A stretch of DNA of 64,000 nt from Wenjunlia vitaminophila DSM 41686 (lineage in GTDB: Bacteria; Actinomycetota; Actinomycetes; Streptomycetales; Streptomycetaceae): contig NZ_KB904635.1 in assembly GCF_000380165.1 (NCBI RefSeq), forward strand, positions 1-64,000, given 5' to 3'. Positions within the stretch are counted from its first letter, which is position 1. Each line of letters opens with the position of its first letter. The position numbers and the translations under genes are program-made. Below are positions 42,843 through 53,863 of the stretch, one piece after another. The notes under the pieces were generated by a model that had not been told where the DNA came from, did no database searches, and was given only the letters and a program-made list of their open reading frames with translations.

Positions 42843-43752
42843 CCCGGTCCGCCCGGATGACCAGGGCCAGGCCGACCAGGATCAGCGCCAGCGCGGGACA
42901 GGCCGCCACCGGGGGCGTCTGTCCCAGCCAGACCGCGGCGATCAGCGCGGCGCACGGCGTCTCCAACAGGATCGCGGTGGTGGTGATCGACGGTCCCAGG
43001 CTGCGCACCACGCGGTTCAGCAGCGAGTGGCCGAGCAACTGGGCCGCGACGGTGAGCAGGACGAGCTTGAACCAGGTGGTTCCGGAGTAGCCGGCCAGGT
43101 CCTGTCGGTACCCGAGGCAGACCGCGAGCAGGAGCACCGCTGTGGTGGAGTAGCAGACCAACGTGTAGGCCCAGGTGCCGACGGTCCGTCGCACCCGGGC
43201 GCCGAGCACCACGTAACCGGCCACCGCCATCCCGCCGGCGAGTGCCAGGGCGTCGCCGGCCAGCGCCCGGGTGGACATCGAGAGGTCGACCCCGGTCAGC
43301 ACCAGCACCCCGAGGAACGCCACCGCGATGCCCACCCAGACCATGGTCGGTGGGCGGTGCCCGCCCAGGTACAGCAGCACCGTGGTCCACACCGGGGTGG
43401 TGGTGACCAGCGCGGTGGACGAGGCCACCGAGGTCATGCCGAGGCTGGGCACCCACAGCCCGAAGTGCAGGGCGAGCAGCGCCCCGGCGGCCACGGCGAG
43501 CAGCAACGTCCGCCGCTGGATCGCCAGCAGCTCCCGCCGGTGCCGCAGCAGGACCACCGGGCCTATCACCCCGACCGCCATGGCGTTGCGCCAGAAGGCG
43601 ATGGCCAGGGCGGGCGCCGCCGTCGCCGCGATCAGCGGCGCGGACAGCGAGACCCCGGCGATGGCGACGCCGAGCAGCAGCAGGTCAACGGGGGGAACGC
43701 TGCCGGCGCCCGGGGTGGCGACCGGCGTCCGTCCTGCGGGGTCAGCGCGCAC
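42685..43752 (-). CDS. EamA/DMT-superfamily exporter
   Basis: A 355-aa protein with about ten membrane helices in two EamA halves ('RNAMAVGVIGPVVLL', 'ASSTALVTTTPVWTTVLLYL', 'AALIAAVWLGQTPP'). Such transporters export metabolites such as amino acids. The last 50 residues are a Ser/Arg/Pro-rich tail encoded opposite the end of corA, and probably carry little function. The GTG at 43752 has GAGGAG 5 bases upstream. Confidence 0.85.
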   Translation of the reverse strand: MRADPAGRTPVATPGAGSVPPVDLLLLGVAIAGVSLSAPLIAATAAPALAIAFWRNAMAVGVIGPVVLLRHRRELLAIQRRTLLLAVAAGALLALHFGLWVPSLGMTSVASSTALVTTTPVWTTVLLYLGGHRPPTMVWVGIAVAFLGVLVLTGVDLSMSTRALAGDALALAGGMAVAGYVVLGARVRRTVGTWAYTLVCYSTTAVLLLAVCLGYRQDLAGYSGTTWFKLVLLTVAAQLLGHSLLNRVVRSLGPSITTTAILLETPCAALIAAVWLGQTPPVAACPALALILVGLALVIRADRVRASRSDGTRGGSPDRSTPSPPAPSDSRSATATPACGRSSSRRSRRPWSAPR

Positions 43753-43899
43753 GGTGCTCCTCGGCTGGGGAGGCGACGGGTGGGTGTGATGGCCAGCGTA
43801 ACGACCGCCATGACCGCCGTACCACCTATGCTCGATATGCCGGTTGACTGTCCTCTTCCGGCCGGTCACCCGGGAACGACCGGCGGGTAGCCTGCCCCC

Positions 43900-44418
43900 A
43901 TGACTCTGCTCGATCAGGCGCTCGTGGAGGAGTCGGCGAAGAAGTCGGCGCTCATCTGGATCACGGTTCCGGACGGCACCGCCCGTCCGCTGTGGCACGT
44001 CTGGCACGACGGAGCGGTGCACGTGGTGGGCGACGGCGCGGAGCAGCCGTTGCACGGTCTCGCGGACGGCGCGACCGCCCTGGTCACCGCGCGGAGCAAG
44101 GACAAGGGCGGTCGGCTGGTCCGGTGGCCCGCGCGGGTGCGTGAACTGGCTGCGGGCAGCGCCCCCTGGCGGGCCGCGGCCGAGGAGCTGAAGGGCAAGC
44201 GGCTCAACGCGCCGGACGCCGAGGGGCTGCCGGAACGCTGGGCGGCGACCGGGGCACGGGTGCTCCGGCTGGAGTTGGCCGGAGCCCCGGACCAGGCGCC
44301 GGGAACGTTGCCCGACACCTCCGGGGCGGCTGCGCCCCTGCCGAGCCCGGCGGTCACCCGCCGGCCGATCCCCGCCGCGCTCCCCCGGCTGCTGACCCGC
44401 CGCGGGCGGCGGGGCTGA
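43900..44418 (+). CDS. Conserved hypothetical protein, 172 aa
   Basis: I do not recognise a named family. The first 120 residues look like a compact alpha/beta domain ('LIWITVPDGTARPLWHVWHD', 'GATALVTARSKDKGGRLV'), somewhat like a split-barrel flavin fold but without clear ligand residues. The last 40 residues are Pro/Arg-rich. ATG start. Codon bias is strong, so it is a real gene. It is divergent from the DMT exporter. Confidence 0.65.
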   Translation: MTLLDQALVEESAKKSALIWITVPDGTARPLWHVWHDGAVHVVGDGAEQPLHGLADGATALVTARSKDKGGRLVRWPARVRELAAGSAPWRAAAEELKGKRLNAPDAEGLPERWAATGARVLRLELAGAPDQAPGTLPDTSGAAAPLPSPAVTRRPIPAALPRLLTRRGRRG

Positions 44419-44427
44419 CGGCGACCA

Positions 44428-44460
44428 CCGGCGGGCGGCCCGTCCGGAACCGCCCGCCGG
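44428..44460. terminator. Bidirectional hairpin between convergent genes
   Basis: CCGGCGGGCGG (44428-44438) and CCGCCCGCCGG (44450-44460) form a perfect 11-bp stem between the hypothetical gene and rox, which end facing each other. Confidence 0.7.
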
Positions 44461-44507
44461 CCTCCCGGCGCGCTACCCGCCGGTCTCCCGGCCGCTCGGG
44501 CGGGGAA

Positions 44508-46161
<1,654 letters not shown>

Positions 46162-46193
46162 GGGTCTCACCTCCTCGGGCGGTGTCGCGGTCC

Positions 46194-46202
46194 GCCGCAA
46201 GC
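46194..46202 (-). promoter_or_regulatory. Partial rifamycin-associated element (RAE-like)
   Basis: On the minus strand GCTTGCGGC occurs upstream of the rox leader ORF. The published RAE is a 19-bp inverted repeat built on GGGGCTTGCGGCAAGGCCC. Only the left half and centre match here; the right half does not. It could be a diverged element or chance. Confidence 0.3.
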
Positions 46203-46239
46203 TACAAGTCCGACCGTCACTGCGTCCAGTCCTTTGCCG

Positions 46240-47010
46240 TCACCGGGAGTCGACCACCTGGTCGCCGTAGTCCACGATGTGCTTGGCGTCGGGCGCCCGC
46301 AGGGTGAAGTCCTTGTTGTAGTCGCTCAGCTCCAGCTCCCCCCCGCCCCGGGCCCGGGTGTAACGCAGCGGGTAGGGGGTGTCCTCCAACGACACCTGCA
46401 CCGATCCGCCCCGGCCGTCGTCGGCCGTGAGGGTCACCGTTCGGGTGCCGTTGACCTCGCCCCGCTCGCCCTTCTCCAACTCGCCGTGGAGCACCAGGAA
46501 GCCGTCGAGGAGCACCTGGAGGTCGGTGAAACCGCTGAGCTGCTGGTACGAGGGGTCGTCGCTGGGCACCTTGAGGTACTTGTCCTTGAGCTTGTCCGCC
46601 GCTCCCTCCGCCACGGCGGCGTGCCCCTCGTCGGAGCCGGCGTCCTGGGATGACCCGCCGTTCTCGTCGTGGTCCCGGTAGAACTCCTCGTCGGCCCTGA
46701 GGTAGAGGTCCTCGCCCACCCGGAGCAGTTCGAAGGTGGCGCCGTCCTTGGTGACCTCGCCGACCCCACCCGCCTCGTTGAGGCGCATGTCCAACCGGAA
46801 ACGGCTCCCCTCGCTCACCACGGTGCCGGTCATCCGCACCGCGGTCGCGGACTCGGCCGCCGCCCGGGTCCTGGACTCTATTTCCTCGGGGGTGAGCTTG
46901 CCCACGCCGTTGGTGCCCGCGTCGGGGTCGTCCGATCCGCAGCCGGCCAACGCACCGACGACCACGAGGCCGGTGCCGAGGGCGAGCCCCAACCGGGTAC
47001 GCGCGACCAC
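46240..47010 (-). CDS. LppX/LprG-like lipoprotein (paralogue)
   Basis: A 256-aa lipoprotein with a signal peptide and a lipobox ending 'GALAGC' (about residues 18-23). A beta-rich domain follows: 'GVGKLTPEEIESRTRAA', 'AVRMTGTV', 'VNGTRTVTL', 'DTPYPLRYTRA'. The same framework occurs in the lipoprotein at 16077-16931, so the two are paralogues. The GTG at 47010 has GGAGG 9 bases upstream. It is divergent from the MgtE-N gene. The lipid ligand is unknown. Confidence 0.8.
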   Translation of the reverse strand: MVARTRLGLALGTGLVVVGALAGCGSDDPDAGTNGVGKLTPEEIESRTRAAAESATAVRMTGTVVSEGSRFRLDMRLNEAGGVGEVTKDGATFELLRVGEDLYLRADEEFYRDHDENGGSSQDAGSDEGHAAVAEGAADKLKDKYLKVPSDDPSYQQLSGFTDLQVLLDGFLVLHGELEKGERGEVNGTRTVTLTADDGRGGSVQVSLEDTPYPLRYTRARGGGELELSDYNKDFTLRAPDAKHIVDYGDQVVDSR

Positions 47011-47213
47011 GTCGTTCTGCCTCCAGCACACGGGGAAGGGCGAAGTCCGCCAAGAAGCTACCGCAGAGTACCGGGTCATGGGCAACGTTCGGAGCCCGGA
47101 TGCGGCCGTCCGATCGGCGCACCCACCGCGCCGCCGGAGCCGGCCCCGGTTAGCCTGGAAACGCGCGGGCCGCGGAAGCGGCCGCGGGCAGGGCTCCGAG
47201 GAGGACGTGTTCC

Positions 47214-48584
47214 ATGGCCACAGGAGCCTCCCGGGTCTTCGTCTCCCACCTGTCCGGGGTGCAGGTCTTCGACCCCAACGGCGACCAGGTCGGCCGGCTG
47301 CGCGACGTGGTGACGATGCTGCGGACCAGCGGTGTGCCGCCGAGGGTTCTCGGCCTGGTGGTGGAGGTGGTCGGTCGCCGCCGGATCTTCCTGCCGATGA
47401 CCAGGGTCACCGGGGTGGAGTCCGGGCAGGTGATCACCACCGGGGTGGTGAACATGCGCCGTTTCGAACAGCGGCCGACCGAGACCCTGGTCCTGGGCGA
47501 GCTCCTCGACCGCCGGGTGCGGTTCCGGGACACCGGCGAGGAGGCCACCGTCCTGGACGTCGGACTGGTGCGGCAGGGCCGGGAGTGGACCATCGACAAG
47601 GTTTTCGTCCGGCGGGGCAAGGGCAAGGGGGGTGCGCTCCGCCGCCGGGGCGACACCCTGACCGTGGAGTGGTCGACGCTGACCGGGTTCTCGGTGGCCG
47701 AGGAGGCGCAGGGCGCGGCCAACCTGCTGGCCACCTTCGAGCAACTGCGCCCCGCCGACCTCGCCAACGTCCTGCACCACCTGTCGGCCAAGCGCCGCGC
47801 CGAGGTCGCCGCGGCGCTCGACGACGACCGGCTCGCCGACGTCCTCGAGGAACTGCCCGACGACGACCAGGTGGAGATCCTGGGGAAGCTCAAGGACGAG
47901 CGGGCCGCCGACGTGCTGGAGGCGATGGACCCGGACGACGCCGCGGACCTGCTCTCCGAGTTGCCCGACGCCGACGCCGAACGGCTGCTGGCACTGATGG
48001 AGCCGGCCGAGGCCGAGCCGGTGCGGCGCCTGCTCACCTACCCGGAACGGACCGCCGGCGGCATGATGACCACCGAACCGATCGTGCTGGAGCCCGACGA
48101 GACGGTGGCCGACGCCCTGGCCCGGGTCCGCAACGCCGACCTCTCCCCGGCCCTGGCCGCCCAGGTGTACGTCTGCCGTCCGCCCACGGAGACGCCGACC
48201 GGCCGCTACCTCGGCGTGGTCCACTTCCAGCGGCTGCTGCGCGACCCGCCGTTCACCCTGCTGGGCTCCATGGTGGACGCCGACCTCCAGCCGCTCCCCC
48301 CGGACGCCGCGCTGCCACTGGTCACCAGCTTCCTGGCCACGTACAACATGGTGGCCGCGCCCGTGGTGGACGAGGACGGTCACCTCCTGGGCTCGGTCAC
48401 CGTCGATGACGTGCTGGACCACCTGCTCCCGGCCGACTGGCGCGAGTCCCCGCCGAGCAACGGCTCCGCCCTGCTCAACGGCTCCTCCCAGGAGGCGGCC
48501 GACCCCGGCCGGGCTCCGGGCCGCGCCGGGGTCGGGGAGGCCCGGGACGGCGGCGCGACGGAAGGACCTCGCGGTGGCGGGTGA
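47214..48584 (+). CDS. MgtE N-terminal/CBS domain protein with PRC-barrel start
   Basis: A 456-aa soluble protein with a PRC-barrel-like start ('FVSHLSGVQVFDPNGDQVG' at 9-27), an MgtE superhelical N domain ('RPADLANVLHHLSAKRRAEV', 'DDAADLLSELPD') and a CBS pair ('GGMMTTEPIVLEPDETVADAL', 'VAAPVVDEDGHLLGSVTVDD'). It lacks the MgtE membrane domain, so it is probably a cytoplasmic sensor of magnesium or nucleotides rather than a channel. ATG start. The next gene overlaps its end by 11 bases. Confidence 0.85.
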   Translation: MATGASRVFVSHLSGVQVFDPNGDQVGRLRDVVTMLRTSGVPPRVLGLVVEVVGRRRIFLPMTRVTGVESGQVITTGVVNMRRFEQRPTETLVLGELLDRRVRFRDTGEEATVLDVGLVRQGREWTIDKVFVRRGKGKGGALRRRGDTLTVEWSTLTGFSVAEEAQGAANLLATFEQLRPADLANVLHHLSAKRRAEVAAALDDDRLADVLEELPDDDQVEILGKLKDERAADVLEAMDPDDAADLLSELPDADAERLLALMEPAEAEPVRRLLTYPERTAGGMMTTEPIVLEPDETVADALARVRNADLSPALAAQVYVCRPPTETPTGRYLGVVHFQRLLRDPPFTLLGSMVDADLQPLPPDAALPLVTSFLATYNMVAAPVVDEDGHLLGSVTVDDVLDHLLPADWRESPPSNGSALLNGSSQEAADPGRAPGRAGVGEARDGGATEGPRGGG

Positions 48585-49170
48585 GCGCACCAGCGGTACC
48601 GCCGCACCGGGTGGCCAGCCCCGCAGCGGCAGCTCCGCCCTGCGCGACGGCTCCCCGCGGGTGCGCCTCGACCAGCCGATGTCCCGCAGGCGGAGCTGGT
48701 TCGCCCTGCCCACCTACGACCGGGACGTCTTCGGCCGGATGTCGGAACGGATCGCCCGTTTCCTGGGCACCGGGCGGTTCATCGCCTGGATGACCGTGGT
48801 CATCGTGGCCTGGCTGGTGTGGAACACCACCGCCCCGGAGTCGCTGCGGTTCGACGGCTACCCGTTCATCTTCCTGACCCTGGTCCTGTCCCTCCAGGCG
48901 TCGTACGCCGCACCGCTGATCCTGCTCGCCCAGAACCGGCAGGCCGACCGGGACCGGGTCAACCTCGAACAGGACCGGGCCCGCAACAACCGCAGCATCG
49001 CCGACACCGAGTACCTGACCCGGGAGATCGCGGCGCTGCGGATGGGGCTCGGCGAGGTGGCCACCAGGGACTACCTGCGCTCGGAACTCCAGGCCCTGCT
49101 CAGGGAGCTACAGGAGCAACAGGGCGGCACGGACGGCCGGACGCGGGGCGCGGCTGAGCCCGACCGGTAG
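48574..49170 (+). CDS. DUF1003 membrane protein
   Basis: A 198-aa protein with two membrane helices ('FIAWMTVVIVAWLVWN', 'FIFLTLVLSLQASYAAPLILL') followed by the DUF1003 signature 'AQNRQADRDRVNLEQDRA' and a helical tail. The GTG at 48574 lies inside the preceding gene's last codons, so translation is coupled. GAAGGA is 7 bases upstream. Function unknown; adjacency to the MgtE-N/CBS protein is conserved in actinomycetes. Confidence 0.85.
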   Translation: MAGERTSGTAAPGGQPRSGSSALRDGSPRVRLDQPMSRRRSWFALPTYDRDVFGRMSERIARFLGTGRFIAWMTVVIVAWLVWNTTAPESLRFDGYPFIFLTLVLSLQASYAAPLILLAQNRQADRDRVNLEQDRARNNRSIADTEYLTREIAALRMGLGEVATRDYLRSELQALLRELQEQQGGTDGRTRGAAEPDR

Positions 49171-49186
49171 GTCGTACCATCGGGGC

Positions 49187-50344
49187 ATGGCTACCCAGAC
49201 GTACGACTCCGCCCCGACCGCCGAGGCGGTGCGCACGGCACTCGCGACGGTCAACGACCCGGAGATCCACCGACCGATCACGGACCTCGGCATGGTGAAG
49301 TCGGTGGACATCGCGGCGGGCGGGGCGGTCAAGGTCGTCGTCTACCTCACCGTGTCCGGCTGCCCGCTGCGCGACACGATCACCCGTGACGTGACCGACG
49401 CCGTCTCCGCAGTGCCGGGCGTGACCGCGGTCCAGGTCGAGTTGGACGTGATGAGCGACGAGCAGCGCCGTGAGCTGGCCACCAGGCTCCGCGGTGGACA
49501 GGCGGAGCGCGAGGTCCCGTTCGCCCGGCCGGGTTCGCTGACCAGGGTCTACGCGGTCGCCTCCGGCAAGGGCGGGGTCGGCAAGTCCTCGGTGACCGTC
49601 AACCTGGCGGCGGCGATGGCCGCCGACGGGCTCAAGGTCGGCGTGGTGGACGCGGACATCTACGGCCACTCGGTTCCCCGGATGCTGGGCGCGGACGGCC
49701 GCCCCACCCAGGTGGAGAACATGATCATGCCGCCGTCGGCGCACGGCGTGAAGGTGATCTCCATCGGGATGTTCACCCCGGGCAACGCGCCGGTGGTGTG
49801 GCGCGGCCCGATGCTGCACCGGGCCCTCCAGCAGTTCCTCGCCGACGTGTTCTGGGGCGACCTGGACGTGCTCCTGCTCGACCTGCCCCCGGGGACCGGT
49901 GACATCGCCATCTCGGTGGCGCAGCTCGTGCCCAACGCGGAGATCCTGGTGGTGACCACCCCGCAGCAGGCCGCGGCGGAGGTCGCGGAGCGGGCCGGCA
50001 GCATCGCGGTGCAGACCCACCAGAAGATCGTCGGTGTCCTGGAGAACATGTCCGGGCTGCCCTGCCCGCACTGCGGGGAGATGGTGGACGTGTTCGGCAG
50101 CGGCGGCGGCCAGCAGGTCGCCGAGGGGCTGACCCGGGCGACCGGGGCGAACGTGCCGGTGCTCGGCGCCATCCCGATCGACGTGCGGCTGCGTGAGGGC
50201 GGCGACAACGGCCTGCCCGTGGTGCTCAGCGACCCGGAGTCACCGGCGGGGGCCGCGCTGCGGGCCGTCGCGGGGAAGCTCGGCGGCCGGTCCCGTGGGC
50301 TCGCCGGCATGTCGCTGGGGATCACCCCGCGCAACAAGTTCTGA
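49187..50344 (+). CDS. mrp: Mrp/NBP35 iron-sulfur carrier ATPase
   Basis: A 385-aa protein with an N-terminal MIP18/DUF59 domain (about 10-100) and a P-loop ATPase domain. The deviant Walker A is 'GKGGVGKSS' at 127-135, and the cluster-binding CPHC sits near 290. Mrp carries Fe-S clusters to apoproteins. It is 16 bases downstream of the DUF1003 gene. ATG start. Confidence 0.93.
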   Translation: MATQTYDSAPTAEAVRTALATVNDPEIHRPITDLGMVKSVDIAAGGAVKVVVYLTVSGCPLRDTITRDVTDAVSAVPGVTAVQVELDVMSDEQRRELATRLRGGQAEREVPFARPGSLTRVYAVASGKGGVGKSSVTVNLAAAMAADGLKVGVVDADIYGHSVPRMLGADGRPTQVENMIMPPSAHGVKVISIGMFTPGNAPVVWRGPMLHRALQQFLADVFWGDLDVLLLDLPPGTGDIAISVAQLVPNAEILVVTTPQQAAAEVAERAGSIAVQTHQKIVGVLENMSGLPCPHCGEMVDVFGSGGGQQVAEGLTRATGANVPVLGAIPIDVRLREGGDNGLPVVLSDPESPAGAALRAVAGKLGGRSRGLAGMSLGITPRNKF

Positions 50345-50392
50345 GCGTACGCCGGCGGCGTGGGCCGGGTCCCGTGGTGCCCGGCCTATCCG

Positions 50393-51040
50393 TCAGTGGT
50401 GGTACGAGGCGATGTCGGCGATCACCGAGAAGCCGAGGCTGTAGGCGCTGATGCCCCGGCCGTACGCTCCCAGGTGGGCGTCGGCGGCCTGCCCGGCGAG
50501 TACCCAGCCGTAGGCGGACTCCCGGTAGTGGAACGGGGTGGGGGTGCCGTTCACCGGCAGGGTCAACCGGCTCCAGCCGGGACCCTCGAGGTCGTCGGCG
50601 AGTTCCCAGGCCGCGGCGGTCTGCTGGTCCACCCACGCCTGGCGCAGTGACCGGTCCATCCGGATGGGCCAGGTGCTGGCCAGCAGCCCGACGCCGGCCA
50701 GCCAGGCAGCCGTGGACACCGAGGTCGCCTCCAGGGTCCCGGTGCCATCGGCGGCGTTCCGGCCGGCGCGCTGGCAGACGGTGACCACCACGACGAAGCG
50801 TCTGGAGTCCGACGCCTTGAGGTCCTTGGAGGGTTTGTCGCCGTGCCCGACGGAACCGTGCTCCACGGTGCCGTCGGACGTGGCGCCCACCCGCATCAGC
50901 CACCGGGGCCCCGGATACGTCTCGTCCAGCCCGTACCAGGGGAACCCCGCCATCAGGTACCCGTCGACCCGGTGCTCGCCCGGGGGTCCCGCTGTCTTCA
51001 GGGACGTCGTCTCCGCCCCGGCACGGCTCGCGGTCTCCAT
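50393..51040 (-). CDS. Conserved hypothetical protein, 215 aa
   Basis: I do not recognise the family. It has one hydrophobic segment ('AAWLAGVGLLAS', about 110-121) and aromatic-rich blocks ('DGYLMAGFPWYGLDETYPGP' and a C-terminal stretch ending 'GFSVIADIASYHH'). The ATG at 51040 has GAGGAGG 10 bases upstream. It lies between mrp and tatB, the place of Rv1225c-Rv1228 in mycobacteria, but I see no clear match. Confidence 0.6.
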   Translation of the reverse strand: METASRAGAETTSLKTAGPPGEHRVDGYLMAGFPWYGLDETYPGPRWLMRVGATSDGTVEHGSVGHGDKPSKDLKASDSRRFVVVVTVCQRAGRNAADGTGTLEATSVSTAAWLAGVGLLASTWPIRMDRSLRQAWVDQQTAAAWELADDLEGPGWSRLTLPVNGTPTPFHYRESAYGWVLAGQAADAHLGAYGRGISAYSLGFSVIADIASYHH

Positions 51041-51412
51041 GTGACTGGCGCCTCCTCGGTTCCTGCCGTCATGTCGGCCGCGGGCCGACCTTCCCATCCT
51101 GGACCGCCCGGCCGCCTCGACGCTGGACATTCGGGTCCGCCCGCCATGAGGCTAGCGTGAGTGGTCGACCACGTACGGCACAGGGCAGTCCGGTCGGGGC
51201 CATGCCCCTCGGCGGGAGGAAGGTCCATCCGGGGACGGCTCCGCCCGGTGGCGCCGGCGGGCGGCGCGGCCACTCAGGGGACCCGGGTCACCCTGAGCCG
51301 GCGGGAGGCGCCGGCGTCCCTCGGGGTGCGCGTTCGCACCGGGCGTGGGGGCGGGACAGGGGGGCGCGCCCCGGCGCGGAGAACGGTGGCGCGGGGGCCG
51401 GTGGCGCGGGGA
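51041..51412. other. 372-bp gap between tatB and the 215-aa hypothetical gene
   Basis: Very GC-rich sequence with no ORF that has coding bias and a ribosome site. It probably holds the promoter of the hypothetical gene (minus). Confidence 0.4.
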
Positions 51413-51871
51413 TCAGGTCGCGTCGGCGTCGAACGGGGGGCGCTCCCCCGGCTCGAGGCGCTCCGCCTTGCGCATGTCGGGCCCGCTCCCCGAGGACGTG
51501 CCGGTGGCCCCCTTGGACAGGCTGGGCCGACCCGCGCCGCCGGTCCCACTGTCGTGGTCGGCGAGGGTCAGGTCGTCGGTGAGCTCCTGGAAGTCGAAGC
51601 CGTTCCGGATCTCCTTCAGCCCGAGGTCGTCGTTGTCCAGGATGTTCTTCCGGATGAACGTGCGCGGGTTGAGGTCCTCGAACTCGAAGTCCTTGAACTC
51701 CGGGCCGAGCTCCTTGCGGATGTCTTCCTTGGCACTGTCGGAGAACGCCCGGACCTTCCGGATGAACCGGGAGACGTCCTGGATCACTTTCGGCAGCTTG
51801 TCCGGGCCGAAGACGAGCACGCCGATGATCACGAGGGCGAGCAGCTCCAGGGGCCCTATGTCGAAGAACAC
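51413..51871 (-). CDS. tatB: Twin-arginine translocase subunit TatB
   Basis: A 152-aa protein. The first 21 residues form the single membrane helix ('MFFDIGPLELLALVIIGVLV'). The FGP hinge motif and an amphipathic helix ('DKLPKVIQDVSRFIRKVR') follow, then a charged, disordered tail. The Glu at position 9 in the helix is typical of TatB rather than TatA. It acts with TatC in receiving folded twin-arginine precursors. GTG start. The order htrA-tatB after sigE is conserved in actinobacteria. Confidence 0.93.
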   Translation of the reverse strand: MFFDIGPLELLALVIIGVLVFGPDKLPKVIQDVSRFIRKVRAFSDSAKEDIRKELGPEFKDFEFEDLNPRTFIRKNILDNDDLGLKEIRNGFDFQELTDDLTLADHDSGTGGAGRPSLSKGATGTSSGSGPDMRKAERLEPGERPPFDADAT

Positions 51872-52049
51872 CGTGCGGCTCCTTGGCGTGCGCGACGGGA
51901 ACGGGAGGGTCGGGACGGGCGTGCGACGGGATTACGGCGTGTGGGCCGGTCGGGCGCCGTCCGTGTGGCGGCGGGTCGGGCAGTCGGGCAGGTCGGCGAT
52001 GTTGTCGCCACTGCTTCGGGTAAACAGTAACCGCCGCACCCCCGCCAGG

Positions 52050-53732
52050 TCAGTCCCCCGTCTCACTGCCGAGCGTGACATCGACCTGCCGCTGCTCTCC
52101 GTCCCGCTCCACCGTGAGCCGCATGGTGTCGCCGGGCCGACGGCTGCGGATCTTGACGATCAGCTCCTCGCCGGAGTGGATCGCCTTGCCGTCCACCTCG
52201 GTGATGATGTCCCCGGGCCGGAGTCCCGCGCGGTCGCCGGGGCCGCCCGGGGTGACCGGTTGCGGGTCGTCGGCGCTGTCCATGACCTTGGCTCCGTCGC
52301 CGAAGTAGCGCAGGTCGACGTTGACCCCGATCACCGGGTGGGTCGCCCTACCGCTGTTGATCAGCTCCTCGGCGACCCTCTTGCCCTGGTTCATGGGGAT
52401 GGCGAATCCGAGGCCGATGCTGCCGCCCTGGCTCTGCTCGCCGTAGGAGTCGCTGCCGTTGTCCGCTGAGCGGATGGCGCTGTTGATCCCTATGACCTGG
52501 CCCCTGGCGTTGACCAGGGGGCCGCCGGAGTTCCCCGGGTTGATCGGCGCGTCGGTCTGCAGCGCGTTCACGTAGGAGATGTCGCTGCCCTCCTCGCCCC
52601 CGGCCGCTATCGGGCGGTCCTTGGCGCTGATGATGCCGGAGGTGACGGTGCCCTCCAGGTCGTAGGGGGCACCGATCGCCACCACCGGGTCGCCGACCTG
52701 CACCGAGTCGGAGTCGCCCAGGGTCAGGGGACGCAGGTCCCGGGCCCCGGTCACCTTGATCACCGCGAGGTCGTACCCCGAGTCCCCACCGATGATCTCG
52801 GCAGAGCGCACGTCGCCGTTGTTGAAGGTGACCGAGACGTCACCGCCGTCCATCGCCGATTCCACCACGTGATGGTTGGTGAGGATGTGTCCCTTGGCGT
52901 CCAGGATGAACCCGGTGCCGGTGGCCTCGCTGCCGTCACCGCGTACGTGGATGTAGACCACGCCGGGCAACGTGGACGCCGCGATCCCGGCCACGCTGCC
53001 GGGGGCACGCGCTCCCTCGTCCGGCGGTGCCTGGGCGAACTCCACCCGCGGGTTGTCGGTGTCCTCGTGGATCGCCGCCCCGATCCCACCGCCGAGCACC
53101 CCGGCGGTCAGGGCCAGCGCGACCGCGCCCAGGACCAGACGGCCGGTACGGGAACGCTGCCGCACGGCCGGCCCCTGCCCCCAGGGACGCTGCCACGGCG
53201 CGTACGGCTGGGGCGGGGGGCCCGCCGGGAGCGGGCGCTGCGGCGGGAGCACGATCTGGGGCGGGGTGTGCTGGGCGTTGGGGTGCTGCACCGGCGGGGC
53301 CGGCGCGTAGGGGCCCGGACGCCCGTAGGGCGGGGTGCCGTAGGGATCGGGGCGGAAGGCCGGGACGGGGGTGCCACCGGCCGGCGTCGCGTAGGGGTTG
53401 TTCTGCTCGGGGGCGGGGGACGCGACCAGGGTGGCACCGGTGGGCGGCGGTCCCGCGGCGCCCCGATCGTCGGGGACGGCGTCGGCAGTGCCGGCGACGG
53501 CGTGGCCCGCGCCCTGGTCCGCGTGCTCAGGCGGTCCGCACGGACCGGGGACTCCGGACGCGGGGCCCTGCGCCGGCCCGGCGGCGGGCGCACCCTCCGG
53601 AGCGGCGCCGTTGGGTGCCGGGCTGCCCGGCGGGGCGTCTCCCGCGCCCGTCCAGGACGACCCGGCGCCGGGCGCTCCCGCCCCGTCCGGCCGGCTCCAC
53701 CACTTGGCCCGGGAGGCCTTCCTCTCGAACAT
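52050..53732 (-). CDS. htrA: HtrA-like membrane-anchored serine protease
   Basis: A 560-aa protein. A long Pro/Gly/Ala-rich cytoplasmic region (about 1-190) precedes a membrane helix ('LVLGAVALALTAGVLGGGI'). A trypsin-like domain follows with the triad His in 'TNHHVV', Asp in 'GYDLAVIK' and Ser in 'NPGNSGGPL', then one PDZ domain (about 460-555). It degrades misfolded envelope proteins. Located downstream of sigE and the anti-sigma gene, it is a likely target of SigE. ATG start. Confidence 0.93.
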   Translation of the reverse strand: MFERKASRAKWWSRPDGAGAPGAGSSWTGAGDAPPGSPAPNGAAPEGAPAAGPAQGPASGVPGPCGPPEHADQGAGHAVAGTADAVPDDRGAAGPPPTGATLVASPAPEQNNPYATPAGGTPVPAFRPDPYGTPPYGRPGPYAPAPPVQHPNAQHTPPQIVLPPQRPLPAGPPPQPYAPWQRPWGQGPAVRQRSRTGRLVLGAVALALTAGVLGGGIGAAIHEDTDNPRVEFAQAPPDEGARAPGSVAGIAASTLPGVVYIHVRGDGSEATGTGFILDAKGHILTNHHVVESAMDGGDVSVTFNNGDVRSAEIIGGDSGYDLAVIKVTGARDLRPLTLGDSDSVQVGDPVVAIGAPYDLEGTVTSGIISAKDRPIAAGGEEGSDISYVNALQTDAPINPGNSGGPLVNARGQVIGINSAIRSADNGSDSYGEQSQGGSIGLGFAIPMNQGKRVAEELINSGRATHPVIGVNVDLRYFGDGAKVMDSADDPQPVTPGGPGDRAGLRPGDIITEVDGKAIHSGEELIVKIRSRRPGDTMRLTVERDGEQRQVDVTLGSETGD

Positions 53733-53863
53733 GTCCGCTCCCCTGTCGCGTCACCCGCACCGCAGCGCCCCCACGGCGAACTGGCCGGTCCCGGAGGGAT
53801 TCAACCAGGCTGCCGCGCCGGCGCGTAGCCCGCCTCCGCCCGCCGGCGGAACCAAGCGCCGCC

